From assembly GCA_036555005.1 (NCBI GenBank), contig DATBME010000024.1, positions 1 to 6,356 on the forward strand: DNA of 6,356 nucleotides, read 5' to 3'. Below, in pieces: positions 1-6,059 of this stretch; the stretch's first letter is position 1, and the number at the start of each line of letters is the position of its first letter. This DNA comes from DASSCW01 sp036555005. GTDB lineage: Bacteria; Chloroflexota; Limnocylindria; QHBO01. The notes beneath the pieces are model-generated. The model worked only from the letters and a program-made list of their open reading frames with translations. It was not told the origin of the DNA and made no database searches. A program made the translations under genes and the position numbers.

Positions 1-407
1 CGGATCACCTTCTCGACCCGCATCCGGATCGTCACCCGCGCCTGGCCATCGAAGGCCGCCGGGTCGTCGCCATAGCGGACCGCCAGGCGCTTGATGTCGT
101 CCAGGGCGCGCTCGCGATCATCGTCCAGCTCCACCCGGCCCCGCAGCGCCACCCAATTCAGGCCGTCCTCGAAGCAGAGGCTGACCCGGGTGTCACGGCG
201 GAGGTATCGGTCCTTCGCCCGCCCCACCTTGGTGTTCATCAGGATCGTGTCGCGCTGATCGGCGTCCAGGTCGAACCACATCACCGATTGGCTGGGCGAT
301 CCGTCGGTGGTGAGGCAGGCGAACACCGGGTAGCGCAGCGCAGCCAGCAGCCAGTCGCGGAGCTCGTCGGTCATCACCCGCTCGACGGTCAGGGCAGGGT
401 CGGTCAA
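1..407 (-). CDS. PPOX-class (split beta-barrel) probable F420-dependent enzyme, C-terminus missing
   Basis: The first 135 residues of a flavin/F420-binding split-barrel protein are present; the gene leaves the window at its C-terminal end. The pattern is that of PPOX-class F420-dependent proteins: an N-terminal helix, then RYPVFACLTTDGSPSQSVMW at residues 25-44 (first barrel strands), MNTKVGRAKDRYLRRD at 57-72 (usual cofactor phosphate-binding stretch), VSLCFED at 75-81 and WVALRGRVEL at 85-94. Members are small soluble cytoplasmic reductases or cofactor-binding proteins, usually 130-160 residues, so little is missing. I chose the TTG at 405-407 because GAGGAG sits 7 nt upstream; the in-frame ATG at 372-374 has no such site and would remove part of the N-terminal helix. 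It is divergent from the luciferase-like oxidoreductase, another family that often uses F420. The substrate cannot be told. Family call is firm; F420 rather than FMN as cofactor is inference. Confidence 0.87.
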   Translation of the reverse strand, partial: MTDPALTVERVMTDELRDWLLAALRYPVFACLTTDGSPSQSVMWFDLDADQRDTILMNTKVGRAKDRYLRRDTRVSLCFEDGLNWVALRGRVELDDDRERALDDIKRLAVRYGDDPAAFDGQARVTIRMRVEKVI

Positions 408-414
408 GGCTCGT

Positions 415-420
415 CTCCTC
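415..420 (-). promoter_or_regulatory. Ribosome binding site of the PPOX gene
   Basis: On the minus strand this reads GAGGAG, a near-perfect Shine-Dalgarno core, with 7 nt to the TTG at 405-407. It decides the non-ATG start of the PPOX gene. The divergent neighbour has no such site. Confidence 0.75.
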
Positions 421-511
421 GGTCGGGTAGCGGTCCGGGTCTTCGGTCGGCCGATCGTAGACCGATGCCGCCACGCCTGCGCTGCCATCGGGGAAGCGAC
501 AGGGCAGGCCG

Positions 512-517
512 TACACT
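512..517 (+). promoter_or_regulatory. -10-like element giving a probable leaderless transcript
   Basis: TACACT fits the TANNNT pattern of a -10 hexamer and ends 6 nt before the ATG of the oxidoreductase at 524. Transcription would therefore start at or next to the ATG. No purine-rich Shine-Dalgarno sequence lies in the preceding 20 nt, which agrees with a leaderless mRNA. A convincing TTGACA-like -35 box is not visible at the usual spacing. Promoter use is inferred from position only. Confidence 0.5.
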
Positions 518-523
518 CGCCGC

Positions 524-1372
524 ATGCGCATCGGCTTCAAGACCAGCCAGACGAACGTCGACTGGCCCACGCTGCGGGAGACCTGGGAGCTGGGCGACAC
601 GCTGGAAGTGTTCGACTCCGGCTGGATCTTCGACCACTTCGTCGCGCTGGGCGACGAGGGTGGCGGCAGCCACGAGGGCATGGTGCTGGCCGCCGCCCTG
701 GCCGTCCTCACCCGGCGGCTGCAGTTCGGGCACCTGGTGCTGGGCAACACCTATCGCCACCCCGCGGTGGTGGCGAACATGGGCGCGTCGTTGGATCACC
801 TGGCGCCCGGCCGCTTCGTGCTCGGCCTGGGCGCCGGCTGGCACGAGCCGGAGCACGCCATGTACGGCATGGAGCTGCCGCCGATCGGCGAGCGGATCAC
901 CATGCTCGACGGCGCGGTGCAGGTCATCAAGGCGCTGTGGCAGCATCCCGACGGCGTCTCGCTGGAAGCCCCGCCCTATCAGCTGGCCGATGCGGTCTGC
1001 GACCCGGCGCCGATCACCCCCGGCGGCCCGCCGATCTGGCTCGGCACCCAGGGCATGAAGCGTGGCCTGCGCATCGTGGCCGAGCGGGCCGACGGCTGGA
1101 ACCAGACCGGCGACCCGTCCACCTTCGTCGCCAAGCGCGACGCCCTGCTGCGCCACTGCGAGGCCGTCGGGCGCGACCCGGCCGAGATCGAGATCAGCGC
1201 CCAGTCCTTCCTGCGCGATGCGGACTACGAGGCCTGTCTCGAGGTGGCCAGCGACTTCGCCCGCAACGGCGCGGACCACGTGATCCTGCTCATGCCGGCC
1301 AGCGACGGTCCGGATGGGCTGCGGCGGCTGGCCGAGCGCGTGGCCGAGCCGCTGCGCGAGCGATTCGGCTAG
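524..1372 (+). CDS. LLM-class (luciferase-like) probable F420-dependent oxidoreductase
   Basis: A complete 282-residue TIM-barrel protein of the bacterial luciferase-like family, of normal length for the F420-dependent LLM group. Such enzymes pass hydride between reduced F420 or FMN and small organic substrates in the cytoplasm. Recognisable blocks are the N-terminal strand MRIGFKTSQT (1-10), DSGWIFDHF (31-39), GHLVLGNTYRHPAVVANM (69-86), the LDHLAPGRFVLGLGAGWHEP signature (90-109), YGMELPPIGERITML (114-128) and PPIWLGTQGMKRGLRIVAER (169-188) followed by ADGWN. The ATG at 524 starts directly at the first barrel strand and lies 6 nt after a -10-like hexamer, so translation is probably leaderless. 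It is divergent from a PPOX-class gene and is followed 8 nt downstream by cinA, suggesting co-transcription. The substrate cannot be read from sequence. F420 is preferred over FMN because of family resemblance and the neighbouring PPOX gene. Confidence 0.92.
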   Translation: MRIGFKTSQTNVDWPTLRETWELGDTLEVFDSGWIFDHFVALGDEGGGSHEGMVLAAALAVLTRRLQFGHLVLGNTYRHPAVVANMGASLDHLAPGRFVLGLGAGWHEPEHAMYGMELPPIGERITMLDGAVQVIKALWQHPDGVSLEAPPYQLADAVCDPAPITPGGPPIWLGTQGMKRGLRIVAERADGWNQTGDPSTFVAKRDALLRHCEAVGRDPAEIEISAQSFLRDADYEACLEVASDFARNGADHVILLMPASDGPDGLRRLAERVAEPLRERFG

Positions 1373-1380
1373 CCGGCGGC

Positions 1381-2532
1381 GTGGCCGACGCGGCGGTACG
1401 GGCCCGGCTGCTCAGCATCGGCTCGGAGCTGCTGGCCGGGGAAACGGTCGACAGCAACGCCGCCTTCCTGGCGCGGCGCCTGGTCGGGCTGGGGATCGCC
1501 CTGGTCGGCGTCCAGCAGCTGCCGGACGAGCGAGCGACGGTCGCCGGCGCCTTCGTGGACGCCCGCGAGGAGGTCGAGCTGGTGCTGGTCACCGGCGGCC
1601 TGGGCCCGACCCACGACGACCTCACCCGCGAGGGCCTGGCCGATGCCCTGGACGAGCCGCTGACGCCTGACCCGGCGCTGGAGGCAGAGCTCCGCGAGCG
1701 GTTCGGGCGGATCGGCCGCATGCCGCCATCGAACCTTCGCCAGGCGTTGCGCATCCCCTCTGCCGAGGCGCTCCCCAACCCGATCGGGTCGGCGCCCGGC
1801 TGGTGGGTTGATCGTGATGGGCGAGTGACCGCGCTCCTGCCCGGCGTCCCGTCCGAGATGCGGCGCATGTTCGACGAGCAGGTGGCGCCCCGGCTGGCGG
1901 CACGGTTCGGCGCGCGGCCGCTGGCGGTGCGCACAGTCAAGACCTTCGGCGTCGGCGAGTCGGCCGTGGCGGAGACGCTGGGCCGCCTGCTGGAGGCGCC
2001 GGGTGCCGGCGTGACGGCGGGGATCTACGCCCGGGACGACGGCGTCCACCTGCGCTTCACCACGCACGGCGCCGCCGCGGACCTCGACGTACCGGTAGGG
2101 GCGTGTGTGGCGGCGCTGGGGGAGGCGGTCTGGGGCATGGATGACGACCACCTGCCCGAGGTGGCGCTGGCCGGCCTGGGCGCGGCCGGTGCGGCGACGG
2201 TGGCCTCGTGGGAGGCCGATACCAACGGCACCCTGCTGGCCGCCCTGGCGGCAGCACGGCCTGCCGAGGGAGCCGCGGCCTTCGTCGGCGGCACCCTGGA
2301 CGCGGGCGGCGCGACCACCGCTCCGTTGGCGGACGCGGTGATCCAGCTCTCCTTGCTGCCCGAGGATGGCCACGGCCGCAGCCGGGTACGGGTGGCGGTC
2401 AGCGGCGCCGTGCAGCTGCCGCGGGAAGAGCTGCGGATCCACGGCAGCGGAGACCAACGGCTGCGGCGCGCCGCCTTCGCGGCCCTGGACCGGGTGCGAC
2501 GCCACCTGGCGAGTGCGGACGCAGGTCAGTAA
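1381..2532 (+). CDS. cinA: CinA-like protein with intact MoCF domain and degenerate C-terminal (PncC-like) domain
   Basis: A 383-residue protein, somewhat shorter than usual two-domain CinA (about 400-430). The N-terminal MoCF/COG1058 domain (about 7-170), linked in the family to ADP-ribose pyrophosphatase activity, is intact: SIGSELLAGETVDSN (12-26), TGGLGPTHDDLT (71-82), SNLRQALRIP (117-126), NPIGSAPGW (133-141) and LLPGVPSEM (152-160). A middle linker domain follows with TFGVGESAV (188-196). The C-terminal region (about 258-376) still resembles the NMN deamidase domain at its ends. However, the ESCTGG signature is replaced by EADTNG (278-283), and the stretch after FVGG (301-304) lacks the usual tyrosine/lysine segment, the GAVS helix and the TGIAGP-like loop. 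Deamidase activity is therefore unlikely. The GTG at 1381 is chosen because it puts the first strand at residue 9 and lies 8 nt after the oxidoreductase stop; no strong Shine-Dalgarno is visible, so translational coupling is likely. The 3' end overlaps the convergent lipoprotein gene by 7 nt. Confidence 0.88.
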   Translation: MADAAVRARLLSIGSELLAGETVDSNAAFLARRLVGLGIALVGVQQLPDERATVAGAFVDAREEVELVLVTGGLGPTHDDLTREGLADALDEPLTPDPALEAELRERFGRIGRMPPSNLRQALRIPSAEALPNPIGSAPGWWVDRDGRVTALLPGVPSEMRRMFDEQVAPRLAARFGARPLAVRTVKTFGVGESAVAETLGRLLEAPGAGVTAGIYARDDGVHLRFTTHGAAADLDVPVGACVAALGEAVWGMDDDHLPEVALAGLGAAGAATVASWEADTNGTLLAALAAARPAEGAAAFVGGTLDAGGATTAPLADAVIQLSLLPEDGHGRSRVRVAVSGAVQLPREELRIHGSGDQRLRRAAFAALDRVRRHLASADAGQ

Positions 2533-2738
2533 CCGTAGTCGCTGCCGACCGTGGCGATGGGTGTCTCCTCAGGCGCATCGGTCGGCGCGGCCGGCGCGAC
2601 GTCGCTCTGCGCGGGGCTTTCCGCGGCGGATGCTTCCGGCGAGGCGCTGCCGCCCGCACCGCCGTCAACGGGTCGGCAGGCGGCCACGCTCAGGATCAAG
2701 GCCAGGGAAGCGGCGGCGAGCGCCAGGCGTCGTTGCAT
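2526..2738 (-). CDS. Small putative lipoprotein, low-complexity, function unknown
   Basis: A 70-residue protein with a clear type II signal peptide: a positive start (MQRR), a hydrophobic run LALAAASLALILSVAA (5-20) and a lipobox VAAC with the lipidated cysteine at residue 21. The mature part of 50 residues is rich in Ala, Pro, Ser, Glu, Asp and Gly, looks disordered and acidic, and ends in the less biased tail TVGSDYGY (63-70). I do not recognise a family. The ATG at 2736-2738 is chosen because it places a standard signal peptide at the N-terminus; a longer in-frame reading to 2963 would add an Arg-rich stretch and run across the hairpin and into the protease gene. No Shine-Dalgarno is visible; a TAGCCT hexamer 4 nt before the ATG could be a -10 of a leaderless transcript, but this is weak. 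It lies downstream of the protease on the same strand, beyond a hairpin, and overlaps the end of cinA by 7 nt. Confidence 0.68.
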   Translation of the reverse strand: MQRRLALAAASLALILSVAACRPVDGGAGGSASPEASAAESPAQSDVAPAAPTDAPEETPIATVGSDYGY

Positions 2739-2790
2739 GTCGAGGCTAATGCGAGACCGGTTACAGGCCGCGGTCGTGTGTCTCATGTCC

Positions 2791-2825
2791 CACGTCAAAA
2801 TGGCGGCTCTTGCACGCATGACGTG
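2791..2825. repeat. 7-bp inverted repeat with 21-nt spacer
   Basis: CACGTCA at 2791-2797 is matched by its exact complement TGACGTG at 2819-2825, with 21 nt between. The right arm abuts the 14-bp hairpin at 2825-2857, sharing one base. It lies 53 nt upstream of the lipoprotein ATG, so it could be an operator for that gene or part of the 3' structure of the protease mRNA. Arms this short can arise by chance. Confidence 0.35.
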
Positions 2826-2857
2826 AGTGGGGCGCCGGATGTTCCGGCGCCCCACTC
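2825..2857 (-). terminator. Strong GC hairpin after the M6 protease gene, no adjacent U-tract
   Basis: Bases 2825-2838 (GAGTGGGGCGCCGG) pair perfectly with 2844-2857 over 14 bp, with the 5-nt loop ATGTT. The hairpin begins 20 nt past the protease stop codon in the direction of that gene. No run of T follows at once; ATTTTG occurs only about 20 nt further on. It is therefore either an atypical terminator, as is common in high-GC genomes, or an mRNA 3'-end stabiliser. It separates the protease from the downstream lipoprotein gene. Confidence 0.6.
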
Positions 2858-2877
2858 TGCATTGCCGCCTATCGGCG

Positions 2878-5778
2878 TCAGTTCCCCGGGTCCACCCAGA
2901 TGGTGGCCCAGCGGTTCTTGGCGCCGATCCCCTTGATCTCGAACTGCACGCCCATCGCGACACTGTCGTCGCTTGGGAAGAGCCCGTCCTTCGGGGCCCC
3001 GGTGCCGAGCACGATGGTGCCGTCGCCGAACAGGTCGACGCCGAACAGGCTGGTGATCAGGTCCCCGGCCGCATCCACGATGCGGGTCGAGTACCACTGG
3101 TTGTCACGCGACGGGATGACCACCGATGCGTCGATGTCCCGCCGGAAGATCGTGCTGCCACGCAGCTCGAAGCCGGGATACCACGCCCGGCGATCGGTGA
3201 AGTGGTCCTTCGCGTCCTGCCTCCCGAAGTTGGTGCAGAACAGCTGGTAGGAGTCGACCGGCATCTCCAGGCACTCGGTGAACTTGTAGGTCTTGTGCTT
3301 GGCAAACGCCGCGTTCGAGGCCTGCGGCCTCGACTGGATGTTGTTCAGGGTCGAGGGATCGGCATCGGCCGCCGCACCCTTCCGTCGGAACGGATTGAAG
3401 TGCGAATCGACCAGCAGCAGCCCACCCTTCGAGCCGGCACTGGGCGCCGCAAACTCGTTGACGGTGACCCAGTTCTGGTTGCCGTACTGCGTGTCGCGAT
3501 ACCACACCAGCATGCCTGGCGCGTTGTAGGCAACCCGCTGCACCGACCACTCGCCGTTGTCGAACCGCAGGTAGTCGCTGTCGTACGTGTACTTCAGGCC
3601 CTTGTCGAAGCCATCGAAGTTTCGCCACTCGGCTAGGTAGTACTGCAGGAACTCGAAGACGCCGTCGGTGATCAGCCAGCCGGCGCCCGTCGTCCCGGCG
3701 AACGTGCCGAGCGACGTGGTCCAGTCACCGGCACCGGCCTCGACGTCATCGGTCCAGACCGCGGTCCCGCCCGCGGTCAGCGCGAAGTCGTCCGCGAACC
3801 AGCCGCTGGCCAGGAACCCGGCGTCGGTTGCGTAACGCAGCCGAAGCTGGATCGTCGTCCCGGCATACGGCGTCAGGTCCACGTAGTCGTGGCGCCACGC
3901 GCCGCCGGTATCACCGCTCAACGCGTTCTGCAGGCCACCGTAGTCCTGGAGCCGGCCATGGCCGTCCAGGTTGGTGGTCACCACATTGCCAGCCTCGTCG
4001 CGAACGATCAGCTGGGTCCATGACGAGCCGCCGTTGGTCGAGACCTCGACGAAGCCGGCATCCCAGACGCCGCCCGAGTCGAACTCGATGACGTAGTTGT
4101 TCCACATCCAGAACCGGATGTCCGAGCCACTGGGCACCTCGACGGTGCGCGTGGTCTTGACGTCGGCCCAGTTCTGGTCGTTGTTCGACCACCACATGTT
4201 GCTGCCGCTGTGCGGCGTGGCCAGCGCGATCACCTTGTTGGGCAGGTTCACGCGGATGCCGTCCTCGGTATCGCGCGGGGTGCGCGACGTCTGACCGAGG
4301 GCAACGCGGGTCGCGTTGTCACCGGGCTGGAGGATCAGCGGGTTCGCCCAGCCGAGGACGAACTTGTCCCACAGGCCCATGTGGGCCGGGATGGCCTGGA
4401 AGATCGGTCCCGAGTGGGAGCCGGTGCTCATCAGGTCCCAGAACTCCACGTCGGAGTCTCCAGCACCACTGGTGTCGTACAGGTCGGGCAGGCCCAGGTC
4501 GTGGCCATACTCGTGGGCGAAGACGCCGACGCCGGCATCCTCTGGCTGCACGATGTAGTTGAAGACCTTCATGCCGGTGCCCGGGATCGCATAGCCCCCG
4601 GTCGACGGGTCGACGACGGATGAGTGCGACCACACGGCATAGACGCCCTGCTCGCCGCCGCCACCCTCCTCGCCGGCTCCGGCATGGACGACGACGAAGT
4701 GGTCGATGACGCCATCGGGCTCCAGCAGGTTGCCGTCACCGTCGATGTCGCCCTGGTCCTCGATGTCGTAGTCGGCCCACGGGAAGTTGGGCTGCTGGGC
4801 CGCAATCATGTCGACCGCGTCCACGACCATCTGGGTCACGCCACGCGCGTTGTCCGGGTGGCCGACGTTGCTGGCGCGACCGGCGGCGCAGGTGTCGGCG
4901 GCGTACCAGCCCTCGGAGTGCGGGAGCTGCAGCCAGCCGACCACGTCGCCGGTGATGTCGTAGGCGCCCTTCGACATCTCCTTGTACATGTTGCGCAGCG
5001 TGTAGCCGCTGATGTCGATGCCCGGCTTGCCATCCGGCCCGGTCAGATCCGGGCGCACGCGCTGCTGGATGCCGTCCTCCGTATAGAGCATCTTTCGGTA
5101 GTGCTCGGTATCGAAGTCAGGCACCCAGAAGGTGTTGTTGTCCGTGCCCCGACCGATGGTGGCCGGATCGTCGAGCTGGTTGTGCAGCGGTCCGTTCAGC
5201 AGCGTTCCCGGCGGCTCGATGACGCAGTCCTGCCCGGCCACGCTGTTGATGTCGATGATGCGGTTGAACCCGGAGAAATCGTCATTCGCATTCGGGTTGA
5301 ACTCGACCAGCACGGTCAGCAACCGGGCGGTCTGCGTGGAGTCCGCCTCCTTGAAGCGGTTCGGGTTCACGCCGCCGTTCTGCAGGGCTCGGGCCTCAGC
5401 CTGTGCCAGCTGGCGCGCGGCGACCGGGAAGCCACCGGAGTGCTTCTGCACCTGCTGGCCCCACCAGCGCTGCAGGTCATTGATCGGCCCCGAGGCCATT
5501 GCCTCTGCGGGACGGTTCCCGGGCACCTTCCGGTCGCGGCTCAGATCCTTGTCGATCCGGGGCGCGGCCAGGTTCAGGTAATAGTCCTTCGGCGCGATCG
5601 CGATCGATCCGTTGGTCGCGGTCGCATCGCGTACCGCGGTCGATGGGCCCGCTTGTGTCCTGGCCTGCGCGCCCGGCGCAACGGCGGCGCGGCCGACGAA
5701 TACGGCCGTGGCCAGCAGTGCCAGCACGACAAACGGGGTCAACAGTCGCCATGCGGCGACATGTGCGTTAGCACGCAC
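2878..5778 (-). CDS. Secreted M6-family (immune inhibitor A-like) zinc metalloprotease
   Basis: A 966-residue secreted protease, longer than typical Bacillus InhA (about 800). A Sec signal peptide is clear: a basic start, a hydrophobic core at 12-28 and a likely cut after AQA (37-39). A propeptide-like region (40-150) is followed by the catalytic domain, beginning about LLTVLVEF (153-160) and including SKGAYDITGDVVGW (269-282), a Ca-binding-type DIDGDGN (344-350), HAGAGEEGGGG (365-375) and the zinc site HEYGHDLGLPD (422-432). H422 and H426 are expected zinc ligands, E423 the catalytic base and D432 the likely third ligand; WDLMSTGSHSG (447-457) supplies the Met-turn. A MAM-like jelly roll (about 520-668, ending GWFADDFALT) and a VEG-type region with YYLAEWRNFDGFDKGL (713-728) and MLVWYRD (756-762) follow. 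Cysteines occur only at 185, 297, 836 and 848, allowing two extracytoplasmic disulfides. There is no LPXTG or C-terminal anchor. The GTG at 5778 is the first usable start after an in-frame TAA at 5833-5835 and has an AGGAGG. GC is visibly lower than in the genes to the left. Substrate unknown. Confidence 0.95.
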   Translation of the reverse strand: MRANAHVAAWRLLTPFVVLALLATAVFVGRAAVAPGAQARTQAGPSTAVRDATATNGSIAIAPKDYYLNLAAPRIDKDLSRDRKVPGNRPAEAMASGPINDLQRWWGQQVQKHSGGFPVAARQLAQAEARALQNGGVNPNRFKEADSTQTARLLTVLVEFNPNANDDFSGFNRIIDINSVAGQDCVIEPPGTLLNGPLHNQLDDPATIGRGTDNNTFWVPDFDTEHYRKMLYTEDGIQQRVRPDLTGPDGKPGIDISGYTLRNMYKEMSKGAYDITGDVVGWLQLPHSEGWYAADTCAAGRASNVGHPDNARGVTQMVVDAVDMIAAQQPNFPWADYDIEDQGDIDGDGNLLEPDGVIDHFVVVHAGAGEEGGGGEQGVYAVWSHSSVVDPSTGGYAIPGTGMKVFNYIVQPEDAGVGVFAHEYGHDLGLPDLYDTSGAGDSDVEFWDLMSTGSHSGPIFQAIPAHMGLWDKFVLGWANPLILQPGDNATRVALGQTSRTPRDTEDGIRVNLPNKVIALATPHSGSNMWWSNNDQNWADVKTTRTVEVPSGSDIRFWMWNNYVIEFDSGGVWDAGFVEVSTNGGSSWTQLIVRDEAGNVVTTNLDGHGRLQDYGGLQNALSGDTGGAWRHDYVDLTPYAGTTIQLRLRYATDAGFLASGWFADDFALTAGGTAVWTDDVEAGAGDWTTSLGTFAGTTGAGWLITDGVFEFLQYYLAEWRNFDGFDKGLKYTYDSDYLRFDNGEWSVQRVAYNAPGMLVWYRDTQYGNQNWVTVNEFAAPSAGSKGGLLLVDSHFNPFRRKGAAADADPSTLNNIQSRPQASNAAFAKHKTYKFTECLEMPVDSYQLFCTNFGRQDAKDHFTDRRAWYPGFELRGSTIFRRDIDASVVIPSRDNQWYSTRIVDAAGDLITSLFGVDLFGDGTIVLGTGAPKDGLFPSDDSVAMGVQFEIKGIGAKNRWATIWVDPGN

Positions 5779-5789
5779 GATGTCAGGTC

Positions 5790-5795
5790 CCTCCT
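5790..5795 (-). promoter_or_regulatory. Ribosome binding site of the M6 protease
   Basis: On the minus strand this reads AGGAGG, a full Shine-Dalgarno core, 11 nt before the GTG at 5776-5778. No ATG, GTG or TTG codon lies in frame between the upstream TAA at 5833-5835 and this GTG, so the site supports the GTG start. The spacing is slightly long. Confidence 0.75.
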
Positions 5796-5831
5796 CACAT
5801 CTGATGACGGCACGCGCACGAGCGCCTGCCA

Positions 5832-5837
5832 GTTATT
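5832..5837 (-). promoter_or_regulatory. Weak candidate -10 box for the M6 protease
   Basis: On the minus strand this reads AATAAC within GAAATAACT, the most AT-rich patch in the near upstream region and 4 of 6 matches to TATAAT. It would give a leader of about 45 nt containing the ribosome binding site. No TTGACA-like -35 is present 17 nt upstream; that position falls within an inverted repeat. A promoter further upstream is equally possible. Confidence 0.25.
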
Positions 5838-5840
5838 TCG

Positions 5841-5876
5841 GCGCAGGACGCTGCGCGATTGGCACGGCGCGCAGCG
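5841..5876. repeat. Overlapping inverted repeats upstream of the M6 protease
   Basis: CGCTGCGCG at 5849-5857 pairs perfectly with CGCGCAGCG at 5868-5876 (9 bp, 10-nt loop). The same left arm can instead pair its CTGCGC (5851-5856) with GCGCAG at 5841-5846 (6 bp, 4-nt loop). The three elements GCGCAG, CTGCGC and GCGCAG thus offer two mutually exclusive hairpins. Either a repressor operator over the promoter region or a structured mRNA leader is possible; GC-rich sequence also makes chance pairing easier. Confidence 0.45.
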
Positions 5877-6032
5877 GCACGCCGTCTGGCGTTGGTCCTA
5901 CCGGACCGCTGCTCGGGATCCCCCAGTTGTGTACCCACTCACTCCGGCCTGAACGCGATCAACTGCAGATTGACTGCATGGCGGCGGGGTGATGCGGTGA
6001 GGACCTTACTGCCTGTGGTTGGGCACCGCAAC

Positions 6033-6058
6033 CAAAATCCGGCGCTACGGTGCGCCGG
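6033..6058 (-). terminator. Intrinsic terminator of the lipid kinase gene
   Basis: In the minus-strand direction CCGGCGC (6058-6052) pairs with GCGCCGG (6045-6039) over 7 GC-rich bp, with a 6-nt loop, and is followed by ATTTT (6038-6034). It starts 1 nt after the kinase stop codon. This arrangement of stem plus T-run separates the kinase from the protease transcript. A further weak 6-bp stem (TGGTTG with CAACCA, 6016-6034) follows. Confidence 0.7.
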
Positions 6059-6059
6059 G

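Noticed and set aside
937..1380. In-frame upstream extension of cinA inside the oxidoreductase gene
   Set aside because: The extra residues are Arg/Ala-rich and match nothing in CinA. The family's first strand begins just after the GTG at 1381.
1369..2505. Long open frame on the minus strand opposite cinA (378 codons), and a similar one at 404-1279
   Set aside because: Both are mirror frames of well-recognised genes in very GC-rich DNA. Their translations are Arg/Gly/Gln/His-rich without any domain.
2739..2963. N-terminal extension of the lipoprotein to 145 residues
   Set aside because: It would bury the signal peptide in the middle of the protein and be read through the 14-bp hairpin and the protease 3' end.
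5915..5922. GGGATCCC palindrome upstream of the protease
   Set aside because: An 8-bp palindrome containing a common hexamer is expected by chance and has no further symmetric extension.
4624..5952. 442-codon open frame on the plus strand opposite the protease, and a 269-codon one at 2827-3636
   Set aside because: Val/Asp/Arg/Gly-rich mirror translations with no recognisable motif, opposite a gene with intact family signatures over its whole length.
5964..5978. TGCAG/CTGCA inverted repeat, 5 bp
   Set aside because: Too short to separate from chance, with no extension on either side.
5612..5992. 126-codon plus-strand frame reaching into the region upstream of the protease
   Set aside because: It begins inside the protease signal-peptide region in a mirror frame, has no ribosome binding site and no recognisable domain.
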